6,250 bases of DNA from Anaerolineae bacterium (GTDB lineage Bacteria; Chloroflexota; Anaerolineae; UBA1429), in assembly GCA_016928125.1 (NCBI GenBank), contig JAFGLK010000351.1:1-6250 (forward strand). Reading direction: 5' to 3'. A program made the translations under genes and the position numbers. The notes below the pieces were generated by a model. The model was not told the DNA's origin and did no database searches. It saw only the letters and a program-made list of their open reading frames with translations. This document shows, piece after piece, positions 1 to 5,680 of the stretch (positions within the stretch are counted from its first letter, which is position 1; every line of letters begins with the position of its first letter).

Positions 1-20
1 CCCAAACAAATCGGCACCCT

Positions 21-67
21 TGGCAGGCTGCCAGCCAGCAGTATACCACAGGCGCAAGGCCAGGCAA
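21..67 (-). promoter_or_regulatory. possible leftward promoter with palindromic operator
   Basis: On the minus strand a -35-like TTGCCT (67-62) lies 16 nt from a -10-like TATACT (45-40). A start point would fall near 33. There a perfect inverted repeat begins, TGGCAG-g-CTGCCA (21-33), the layout of an operator overlapping the first transcribed bases. The gene it would serve lies beyond the left edge, so the call rests only on hexamer matches (4/6 and 5/6) and the palindrome. Confidence 0.3.
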
Positions 68-161
68 ACGCCCCGGCCGTCCGGCCGCGGTCCGATCCGA
101 ACCTCCTGGAACCAGCAGCCGGCTCAGAACGTCCTGTGTGCAGTATGAGATCTGAACTGAG

Positions 162-168
162 AAGGAGA
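162..168 (+). promoter_or_regulatory. ribosome binding site that decides the start of the first gene
   Basis: AAGGAGA sits 7-8 nt before the ATG at 176 but only 1-2 nt before the in-frame GTG at 170. The spacing favours the ATG, which removes two residues from the longest reading. Confidence 0.6.
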
Positions 169-175
169 CGTGGAG

Positions 176-964
176 ATGCCCAAAGCCCTGTGGTTCCTCG
201 GCGGTTTCGCGATGGCCGTCTTGGTAGGCCTGGCGCTGATCGTGGGCCCTCTGACCCGTAGCGCGGCCAGCCCGGCCGGCCGGCCAATCTCCGCGCCGAC
301 GGCCCTTGCGCCAGGCCCCCCTGTGGCGCCCCCAGAGCCTACCGCTACGCCTCTGGCCAGCCGCCTCGAGTGGCGCCGCGAGGGGGGTCTTGTTGGGTTG
401 CATGGGCATCTCGAGATCCCCCAGATCAATGCCGTGTACTACACGCCTGGAGAAGGCGGGCCGCGTTTCGCCCATCTCACCGAGGACGAGCGAGATGCCT
501 ATGGCGGGTTTCTCGCGCGCTATGCACCCTTTGACTACACCGTGCAAACCTACCAGGGCGGCATGCAGGTGACAACGCGGCTCGAGTTCGTCGGTCAGGG
601 AGGGCGCGTACCGGTCGAAGCGGAGCAGGCTGAAGTGGCACGCTGGGCCGGAGGAGTCTACGAGCGGCTCGTCGAGGCCGAGAAGCGGAACGATCTGGTG
701 GCACGGGCCAGGCTTCATCTCGCCCAGCGCGTAGAGATCGCTGTGGATGACATCGAGACCGTGTCGGTTACGCCTGTCACCTGGCCCGACGCCTGCCTGG
801 GGATTCGGGAGACCGGGCTGTTTTGCGCTCAGGTGATGACGCCTGGCTACCAGATCCGTCTCAAGGCCAGGGACAGGCTGTACGAGTATCGCTCCGACCT
901 GCACGGCCTTTTGCGCGCCGGCGATCTCGAGGCGAGCCTGCCGGTCTCATCTGACAGACCCTAA
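176..964 (+). CDS. membrane-anchored extracytoplasmic protein of unknown function
   Basis: A 262-residue protein that I cannot assign to a named family. Residues 5-24 form one hydrophobic segment, a signal anchor or uncleaved signal peptide, with no lipobox cysteine. It is followed by a Pro/Ala-rich low-complexity linker at about 32-62, typical of a tether outside the membrane. The folded part starts near 64. A helical stretch at about 148-186 is rich in Glu, Arg and Ala. The C-terminal module (about 188-242) carries WPDACLGI at 203-210, a second cysteine at 217 in FCAQV, TPGYQI at 222-227 and YEYRSD at 236-241. From memory, similar 'WPD..LG...Q..TPGY.I.L....Y.Y..D' ends recur in exported proteins of Chloroflexota and related phyla. 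C207 and C217 could form a disulfide. The ATG start is chosen on ribosome-site spacing. The gene stands alone, with its end facing the DUF4867 gene. An exported location is fairly secure; the role is unknown. Confidence 0.8.
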   Translation: MPKALWFLGGFAMAVLVGLALIVGPLTRSAASPAGRPISAPTALAPGPPVAPPEPTATPLASRLEWRREGGLVGLHGHLEIPQINAVYYTPGEGGPRFAHLTEDERDAYGGFLARYAPFDYTVQTYQGGMQVTTRLEFVGQGGRVPVEAEQAEVARWAGGVYERLVEAEKRNDLVARARLHLAQRVEIAVDDIETVSVTPVTWPDACLGIRETGLFCAQVMTPGYQIRLKARDRLYEYRSDLHGLLRAGDLEASLPVSSDRP

Positions 965-977
965 CGGCCCAGCCGTT
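963..977. other. short hairpin at the stop codon
   Basis: AACGGC (963-968) and GCCGTT (972-977) form a perfect 6-bp stem with a 3-nt loop, beginning inside the TAA stop of the preceding gene. No T-run follows on either strand, so it is at best a weak transcription end or mRNA-stabilising element. Confidence 0.3.
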
Positions 978-1023
978 CAGCCTCTGCGGTCGCTCTGAGT
1001 ACAGCAAGTGGTCGCACTGAACG

Positions 1024-1039
1024 GCCGGGGCATCCCGGC
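1024..1039. other. GC-rich hairpin in the tail-to-tail gap
   Basis: GCCGGG (1024-1029) and CCCGGC (1034-1039) pair perfectly around a 4-nt loop. It lies in the gap between two genes transcribed toward each other, where a bidirectional end is expected. It lacks a T-run on either side, so intrinsic termination is not shown. Nothing else recognisable is in the 965-1133 gap. Confidence 0.3.
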
Positions 1040-1133
1040 AAGCCCGATCCAGGTTGACCGCACGGCCAAGCCGCAAACGCCGGGGCGGAGGAGCCTCGGA
1101 TCACCTGCGGTTTCTCATCGGCCCCTGTCCAGG

Positions 1134-1826
1134 CTACACGGGCGTGATCGTGATGTCCTCTCCCACCATGCCCGCGTAGGCGCCCGCCTCGACCAAAGCC
1201 TTCATGTCGGGATGGGCGATGAGCCACTTGTTCACGGCAAAGAGCAGGCGTCCCTCGCCTTCCCGCTCCACGGCATAGGGCAGGGGTTCATTGGTGCCCT
1301 TGGGCAGATACACCAGGGTGGCAAAGCGCCCGTCTTGGTGGGCATGCACCGGCGCAAAGTGAAGGTTCCAGGCATGGAACTCGACCACGCTCCCTTCAGG
1401 CGCATAGAAGGCCGCCACCTTGGCCGTGTCGTAGCGGATCTCGTCGCCAAAGGCGACGTCGTGCAGATCGCCGACCAGCAGCACGGCGTGGGTCAGACAG
1501 ACGATCACCTCGATCCCTTTGTGGTATTCGAGCGCGCCCATCTGTAGGTTCTTGCCATAGCACCAACCGACTTGCACGGGCATCCCACCGAAGGCTTGCC
1601 GGGCGATGGCCCGATTGAGAGCCGAGGGCTCCTCGAGCGCGGACACGGAGGGCTCATAGACCACACCCTCGGTCTCAGGCAAGATCGCCAGGCCCCGCGC
1701 GATCATCTCTGAGGCATCATACTGGCGCCATACGCGCCCATAGCGCGCGAACTCGGGCGCTTCCACCGATAGGAAACCGCGACCAGGGTTGGCCTGGCGT
1801 AGCTTTTGCAGCGTGGCGTCTTTCAT
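1134..1826 (-). CDS. DUF4867 family cupin-like protein
   Basis: A 230-residue soluble protein that fits the DUF4867 family as I remember it: a cupin-like fold of unknown biochemical role. Family-like signatures are GWCYGKN (87-93), LEYHKGIEVIV (99-109), a hydrophobic strand at about 112-120 ending in D120, VVEFHAWNLHFAPVHA (147-162), LPKGTNEPL (174-182) and KWLIAHPD (200-207). H102, E106, H151, H156 and H161 are candidate metal or active-site ligands, inferred from conservation and cupin chemistry rather than shown. The start is the ATG at 1826, because GGAGGG (1835-1830) lies directly upstream. An in-frame ATG at 1850 has no ribosome site. The gene is divergent from uxuA across a 232-nt region, which points to sugar-acid metabolism. 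An isomerase or lyase of sugar acids is conceivable but unproven. The family call is fairly sure; the function is not. Confidence 0.8.
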   Translation of the reverse strand: MKDATLQKLRQANPGRGFLSVEAPEFARYGRVWRQYDASEMIARGLAILPETEGVVYEPSVSALEEPSALNRAIARQAFGGMPVQVGWCYGKNLQMGALEYHKGIEVIVCLTHAVLLVGDLHDVAFGDEIRYDTAKVAAFYAPEGSVVEFHAWNLHFAPVHAHQDGRFATLVYLPKGTNEPLPYAVEREGEGRLLFAVNKWLIAHPDMKALVEAGAYAGMVGEDITITPV

Positions 1827-1909
1827 GTTCCCTCCAATTCGGCTTGTCATAGGTCAAAGATAAGGGCAAAGTCGGTGGCGATGGCCTACATATGGCCCCA
1901 ACAGCGCCT

Positions 1910-1938
1910 ATTGTAGCTCAAGGGTGGAGGCTGTCCAA
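1910..1938 (-). promoter_or_regulatory. probable promoter of the DUF4867 gene
   Basis: On the minus strand TTGGAC (1938-1933) precedes TACAAT (1915-1910) with a 17-nt spacer. The -10 box matches the sigma-70 consensus at 5 of 6 positions. The -35 keeps TTG. The leader to the ATG at 1826 would be about 75-80 nt. Confidence 0.4.
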
Positions 1939-1966
1939 GCGCCGCCGCGAGTATCAGCGGGTGAGC

Positions 1967-1995
1967 TTGCAGCGCGATGTGTCGTAGGCTAGAAT
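1967..1995 (+). promoter_or_regulatory. probable promoter of uxuA
   Basis: TTGCAG (1967-1972) and TAGAAT (1990-1995) are 17 nt apart, and the -10 matches at 5 of 6 positions. Transcription would start near 2002, giving a leader of about 57 nt. A second A/T-rich candidate, TATACA (2009-2014), has no convincing -35 partner. The two promoters lie back to back with only about 30 nt between their -35 boxes, room for one shared regulator site. Confidence 0.4.
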
Positions 1996-2058
1996 CCCCT
2001 CTGCGAACTATACACTTGATGGCTGTAGGATCACATCGCATATTGGAGGAAGAGGCAA

Positions 2059-3123
2059 GTGAGCGCAGTAGACGTCAAACGCTATCCGCTGTCTACCATT
2101 CCCGGTTACTTTGCATCTCAGCCCGGCATTCAGATCGGCACTGGTCTGCGACCAGACGCCGACGACGAGGATATCCAGTTCATCAAACAACTGGGCGTTG
2201 AGTGGGTCATGACCAGCCTCGGCGATCCGAGCGAGCACACGGTCGAGAACTATGTGGCGCTCAAAACCAGGTTCGAGGCCCACGGGCTCAAGATCTACCG
2301 CCTGGCTAACCATAGCTGCCACAACATGGAGCAAGTGACTCTGAACCTGCCCGGCCGCGACGAGAAGGTTCAGGAGTATCTGGACTATATCCGCAAGCTA
2401 GGCGCCGCTGGCATCCATTATTCGACCTACGCCCACATGGGCAATGGCATCTGGAGCACCGGGCGTGAGGAGATTCGTGGCGGGGCGGTCTCGCGCGCTT
2501 TTCACATTCAGGATGCTCAACAGGGGCATTGGGTCGGCCAGTCGTGGCAGGGGCCGCTCACCCACGGGCGCCGCTACACCGAGCAGGAGATCTGGGACAA
2601 CTACGAGTACTTTATCAAGCAGGTCGTTCCTGTGGCTGAGGCAGCCGGGGTATATATCGGCATCCATCCCGACGATCCGCCTGTGTATGACCTGGGCGGC
2701 GTGCCGCGCTGCATCTTTGGCAGCTTTGAGGGCTACCGGCAGGCGATCGAGATCGCGGACAGCCCCAACATCGGCATGTGCTTGTGTGTGGGCTGCTGGC
2801 TCGAGGGCGGCGCCCAAATGGGCAAGAGCGTGGTGGATACGATCCGCTACTTTGGCGCACGCAAGAAGCTGTTCAAGGTCCATTTCCGCAATGTGACGGC
2901 GCCCATGCCGGAGGGCTTTGTGGAGACCTTTATGGATGCGGGTTACATGGACATGCACCGGGTGGTGCAGGCGCTGCGTGAGATCGAGTTCGAGGGCTGC
3001 ATCATGTCGGACCACTTGCCCCAGATGGTGGGGGGCCGACGCGCTGCCGAGGCCTGGTCGATCGGCTACATGAAGGCCATGGTCCAAGCCGTCAACAACG
3101 AGTTCGCTGACCGCAGTAGCTGA
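2059..3123 (+). CDS. uxuA: mannonate dehydratase
   Basis: A 354-residue cytoplasmic enzyme that dehydrates D-mannonate to 2-dehydro-3-deoxy-D-gluconate (EC 4.2.1.8) in the hexuronate branch feeding the Entner-Doudoroff route. It has the TIM-barrel architecture of the family. Visible landmarks are GIHPDDPPVYDLGGVPRC (201-218), LCVGCW (242-247), VHFRNV (274-279), the D.GYMDM stretch (293-299) and SDHLP (317-321). H203, C243, H275 and D318 fit the four metal ligands of characterised ManD/UxuA enzymes. H319 and Y337 fit the catalytic His and Tyr. The length matches the shorter ManD type (about 350) rather than the roughly 394-residue E. coli enzyme. Start is GTG at 2059, with GGAGGA (2045-2050) 8 nt upstream. 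No uxuB, kdgK or kdgA is visible alongside. All key residues are present, so it should be active. Confidence 0.95.
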   Translation: MSAVDVKRYPLSTIPGYFASQPGIQIGTGLRPDADDEDIQFIKQLGVEWVMTSLGDPSEHTVENYVALKTRFEAHGLKIYRLANHSCHNMEQVTLNLPGRDEKVQEYLDYIRKLGAAGIHYSTYAHMGNGIWSTGREEIRGGAVSRAFHIQDAQQGHWVGQSWQGPLTHGRRYTEQEIWDNYEYFIKQVVPVAEAAGVYIGIHPDDPPVYDLGGVPRCIFGSFEGYRQAIEIADSPNIGMCLCVGCWLEGGAQMGKSVVDTIRYFGARKKLFKVHFRNVTAPMPEGFVETFMDAGYMDMHRVVQALREIEFEGCIMSDHLPQMVGGRRAAEAWSIGYMKAMVQAVNNEFADRSS

Positions 3124-3212
3124 TCCGACCGAGCGCAGGCTGCATGTGACCTTGGTCTTTCGCGCTTGAGGCAGGGCGAGTTAGCCGTTCACACGTCAAT
3201 GCCAAGGACTGA

Positions 3213-3237
3213 CCGCTGAGGTTAATTGCCTCAGCGG
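3213..3237. other. strong hairpin between uxuA and the SGNH gene
   Basis: CCGCTGAGG (3213-3221) and CCTCAGCGG (3229-3237) form a perfect 9-bp stem around a 7-nt A/T-rich loop, about 90 nt after the uxuA stop. No T-run follows on either strand. It may be a U-less terminator or 3'-end stabiliser for uxuA, or an operator for the downstream genes. The rest of the 3124-3307 gap shows no convincing promoter. Confidence 0.55.
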
Positions 3238-3293
3238 ACAATACAGGGGCTCTCCAGATGCCAGGGCCTCTCATGCTCCGGTTCGGCGCCCCT

Positions 3294-3299
3294 GAGGAG
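3294..3299 (+). promoter_or_regulatory. ribosome binding site for a GTG start
   Basis: GAGGAG ends 8 nt before the GTG at 3308, supporting that start. Upstream CAGGGGC (3244-3250) is perfectly complementary to GCCCCTG (3288-3294), and GCTCC (3275-3279) to GGAGC (3296-3300). The site could therefore be partly folded away in the mRNA. Confidence 0.5.
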
Positions 3300-3307
3300 C
3301 GGCTCGG

Positions 3308-4168
3308 GTGAATATCCCGCTGGCTGATACGGGCTTGCGCTGGCAGACCGACGCGCTGAGGCAGGCGGCAGCTCAGGACCTGCGCACCATCGTCATACTC
3401 GGCGACTCGATCGTATATGGCTGGGGGGCGCGCTATGAGGAGAGCTACCCCGCCCTGGTCGAGACCTGGTTGAACCGAGCCGTTGGGGCCGTGCGCTGGC
3501 GGGTGATCAACGCCGGGGTGCCGGGCAACACGGTGCTGATGGGGGCAAGCCGCTACGGGCGCGATGTCGAGCCGTTCCGGCCCGAGATCGTTGTGCTGGG
3601 CTTTGGATTGAACGATGGCGCGCTGCGACGCACGCGCTTCGACGCCCAGCGTGAGGAGCTCTGGCGAGCCCAACATCGCCTCTGGGACCGGCTCGCGTAC
3701 TATCCCAGGCAGTTCGGCCGCGCGTTGGCCGGGCGTTTCGCGAGCCAGGACGATGGCCAGGCCGAGGTCCTGCGAGAGCAGAGACCGCGCGTCGAGCCAC
3801 GCTGGTTTGTCGAGGCGCTCAGCCAGTTGGTGCGCAGAGCCCAACGGTCTGGCGCTGAGGTTCTCCTCGCGCCGTTGGCGCCCGTGGCGTGCGCACCCCT
3901 GGCTGCCGTGGCTCAGACGCGGCTGTCAGCCGCCCAACTGCAGAGCTATAGGCACTATCATGAGCTGATCGCGCGTACCGCAACGACGCAAGAGGCCCAA
4001 CTGATCGACCTGGAGCTGGGAGCCCAGGGCCCCTTGGCGGAGCATGTGCTGGCTTCCGATGGCGTTCATCTCACCGTGGCGGGACAGAGATGGCTGGCCA
4101 CCCAGGTCTATGCACAGCTGGAAGGAAGCACCCTATCTCATGGCAAACCGATTCCTGACCTTGCTTGA
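3308..4168 (+). CDS. SGNH/GDSL-type hydrolase
   Basis: A 286-residue esterase/lipase-like protein of the SGNH superfamily. All four blocks are visible: ILGDSIVYGWG (30-40) with nucleophile S34; NAGVPGNT (68-75) with oxyanion-hole G70; GFGLND (98-103) with N102; and DGVHLTVAG (251-259) with D251 and H254 completing the triad. RPRVEPRWF (159-167) and GAEVLLAPL (182-190) resemble stretches common in bacterial SGNH members. A roughly 50-residue Arg-rich helical insertion (about 107-158) separates block III from the PRV segment and may shape the substrate pocket. There is no signal peptide, so it is probably cytoplasmic, which favours acyl-ester or acyl-thioester hydrolysis, or deacetylation of a small metabolite, over extracellular lipolysis. 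The substrate cannot be told. Start is GTG, supported by GAGGAG 8 nt upstream. It overlaps the next gene by 29 nt and likely leads a three-gene operon. Confidence 0.9.
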   Translation: MNIPLADTGLRWQTDALRQAAAQDLRTIVILGDSIVYGWGARYEESYPALVETWLNRAVGAVRWRVINAGVPGNTVLMGASRYGRDVEPFRPEIVVLGFGLNDGALRRTRFDAQREELWRAQHRLWDRLAYYPRQFGRALAGRFASQDDGQAEVLREQRPRVEPRWFVEALSQLVRRAQRSGAEVLLAPLAPVACAPLAAVAQTRLSAAQLQSYRHYHELIARTATTQEAQLIDLELGAQGPLAEHVLASDGVHLTVAGQRWLATQVYAQLEGSTLSHGKPIPDLA

Positions 4169-4634
4169 GCGCATTCGCCGCAATCACGCGCTGGAGCACG
4201 CCACGGTGCATCTTTTGGTCCGCTGGGATCCCTCCCTACGCTTGGTGGGGCGTAGCGATTGGACGGGCTTTTGGCTCTATGGCCCGGTGGACACCAGCAC
4301 CGTGCGGAGAGTGGCGCAAGAGGCGCTGGCGCGACTGGCGGCGGGCGAGGCGGCTCTGGCTGTGCATCCGCGCTGTGGCACCAATATCGCGGCTGCAGCG
4401 CTTCTGGGGGGGCTGGGGGCCTTTACAGCCGCTCGAACGCTCCGTCGATCGCGCTTGGCCCAGTGGCTGGGTGTCTTGAGCACGCTCTTGGTTGCCACGG
4501 CGCTGGGACGTTCCGCCGGCATGGCCCTTCAAAGACATGTCACCACCACGGCGGAGACGCGTGGACTGAGAATCGTTGCCGTCGAGCGCGAGCAGACGGG
4601 GAACTGGGTGATCCACCACATCACCACGGCCTAG
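4140..4634 (+). CDS. DUF6391 family membrane protein
   Basis: A 164-residue protein fitting DUF6391, a family known to me from Cyanobacteria and Chloroflexota with no assigned function. Landmarks are RNHALEHATVH (14-24), GFWLYGPVDT (43-52) and HPRCGTN (76-82). Two hydrophobic segments follow, at about 83-97 and 106-130, then a short polar tail. H16xxE19-H20 with H24, H76 and C79 could bind a metal; this is inference. The pairing of HxxEH with HPxCGT before membrane helices recalls DUF1385/YqhQ proteins. The ATG at 4140 lies inside the end of the SGNH gene. AAGGA (4122-4126) is 13 nt upstream, rather far, so translational coupling is likely. An in-frame ATG at 4044 would add 32 residues coding in the body of the hydrolase gene and lacks family resemblance. 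An 18-nt gap leads to holA, implying co-transcription. Confidence 0.85.
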   Translation: MANRFLTLLERIRRNHALEHATVHLLVRWDPSLRLVGRSDWTGFWLYGPVDTSTVRRVAQEALARLAAGEAALAVHPRCGTNIAAAALLGGLGAFTAARTLRRSRLAQWLGVLSTLLVATALGRSAGMALQRHVTTTAETRGLRIVAVEREQTGNWVIHHITTA

Positions 4635-4652
4635 AGAACGAGCGGGGAGAGC

Positions 4653-5669
4653 ATGTTCTACATCTTGCATGGCGATGAAGAGTTCGCGCGCGCCGAAGAA
4701 GTCGCCAAGCTCAAAGCCCAGATCGCCGAAGATGGCATGGGTGACCTCAATATCACGATATTCGATGGCCGCACGGTGACCTTGACGCAATTGGCCAACG
4801 CCTGTGACACGGTGCCCTTTCTCACCCAGCGTCGCCTGGTGATTGTCGAGAACCTGCTGCAGCGTCTCCAGTCGCGCGGGAGCCCGTCGGGCGCCGATCG
4901 TGGCGCGTCGTCCGCTGAGGAGGAGGTCCAGAAGCTGCTTGACTATCTGCCTACGATGCCGGACACTACGCGCTTGGTGTTCGTGGAGGATCGCCGCTTA
5001 CCCCGCAGCCACCCAATCCTCAAGTGGGCCATCAAGTCTGATGACGGCTATGTGCGCGAGTTCTCGGCCCTCGATGGCGGTGGACTACAGGCCTGGATTC
5101 GGCATCGCGCGCATCTCAAGGGGGTCGAGGTCCAGCGTGAGGCCGTGGCCAAGCTAGCCACGTACGTGGGGGATGATCTCCGACTGCTCGATCACGAGTT
5201 GGAGAAGCTGGCCGCCTATGAGGGTTATGACGCAGCCATAGACGATCAAGCGGTCGAGGCGCTGGTCAGCGCGGCGCAAGAAGCCGACATTTTTGCCCTG
5301 GTGGATGCGCTGGGCATGCGCCAGCAACGGCAGGCGCTCGAACACCTCCAGCGATTGATCGCCAACGGCGCCAACGCCCTCTACCTGCTGGCCATGATCG
5401 CGCGCCAGATCCGGCTCCTGATCTCGGCTAAGGATCTCGCCGAAAACGAAGGCCTGGGCCCCGCTGAGATCGGCAAGAAGCTGAGCATCTCGCACCGCTT
5501 TATCATCAACAAGATCATGCGGCAATCGCGCCAGTTCGAGGCGGATGAGCTCGAAGCGCTACTGCGTGGGCTCCTGGAGATCGATCAGGGCATCAAGACG
5601 GGGCGTGTTCACGAGGAACTGGCGCTGGAGCGATTGATCGTGCACATGTGCCAGCGTCGAGCGCGTTGA
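4653..5669 (+). CDS. holA: DNA polymerase III subunit delta
   Basis: The delta subunit of the clamp-loader complex, which opens the beta sliding clamp and loads it on primed DNA. The 338 residues match the usual length (E. coli, about 343). The N-terminal AAA+-like domain opens with FYILHGDEEFARAEEV (2-17). Its core strands include RRLVIVENLL (60-69) and RLVFVEDRRLP (107-117). Between them lies a Gly/Ser-rich loop at about 74-90, longer than usual in my recollection. The middle region carries DDLRLLDHELEKLAAY (174-189), typical of the family. The collar domain follows with DIFALVDALG (212-221), NGANALYLLAMIARQIR (238-254) and the closing DQGIKTGRVHEELALERLIV (311-330). Start is ATG with GGGGAG 3 nt upstream. 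It ends 11 nt from the stop of the convergent AbiEi-like gene, with no terminator visible between them. It is likely co-transcribed with the DUF6391 and SGNH genes, and expected to be essential. Confidence 0.95.
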   Translation: MFYILHGDEEFARAEEVAKLKAQIAEDGMGDLNITIFDGRTVTLTQLANACDTVPFLTQRRLVIVENLLQRLQSRGSPSGADRGASSAEEEVQKLLDYLPTMPDTTRLVFVEDRRLPRSHPILKWAIKSDDGYVREFSALDGGGLQAWIRHRAHLKGVEVQREAVAKLATYVGDDLRLLDHELEKLAAYEGYDAAIDDQAVEALVSAAQEADIFALVDALGMRQQRQALEHLQRLIANGANALYLLAMIARQIRLLISAKDLAENEGLGPAEIGKKLSISHRFIINKIMRQSRQFEADELEALLRGLLEIDQGIKTGRVHEELALERLIVHMCQRRAR

Positions 5670-5680
5670 TCGTGCGCCGC

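Noticed and set aside
1..258. Plus-strand frame open from the left edge to a stop at about 256-258, possibly the tail of an upstream gene
   Set aside because: The translation is Pro/Arg-rich without structure and overlaps the start of the exported-protein gene. An open run of this length is expected by chance at this GC content.
1008..1547. 179-codon plus-strand open frame antisense to the DUF4867 gene
   Set aside because: The minus-strand reading carries clear DUF4867 signatures and a good ribosome site. The plus-strand reading has neither.
1881..1897. Direct repeat ATGGCC...ATGGCC in the divergent region
   Set aside because: Two 6-bp copies 11 bp apart downstream of the predicted DUF4867 start site are too short to distinguish from chance.
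2398..3087. 229-codon open frame on the minus strand inside uxuA
   Set aside because: It lies fully antisense to a confidently identified gene. Its translation is rich in His/Arg/Leu with no family-like motif, the usual shadow of GC-rich coding DNA.
3148..3160. GACC-tt-GGTC followed by TTT after uxuA as a terminator
   Set aside because: A 4-bp stem with a 2-nt loop cannot form a stable terminator hairpin.
3092..3844. 250-codon minus-strand open frame over the uxuA gap and SGNH gene
   Set aside because: It is antisense to the SGNH catalytic blocks, runs through the intergenic hairpin and shows no recognisable domain.
4044..4139. Upstream in-frame ATG extending the DUF6391 gene by 32 residues
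   Set aside because: The extra residues read through the hydrolase DGVH block in another frame and do not resemble the family. The ATG at 4140 begins right before the conserved N-terminal motif.
4236..4790. 184-codon minus-strand open frame across DUF6391 and the start of holA
   Set aside because: It spans two well-supported genes on the opposite strand and has Arg/Gln-rich shadow composition.
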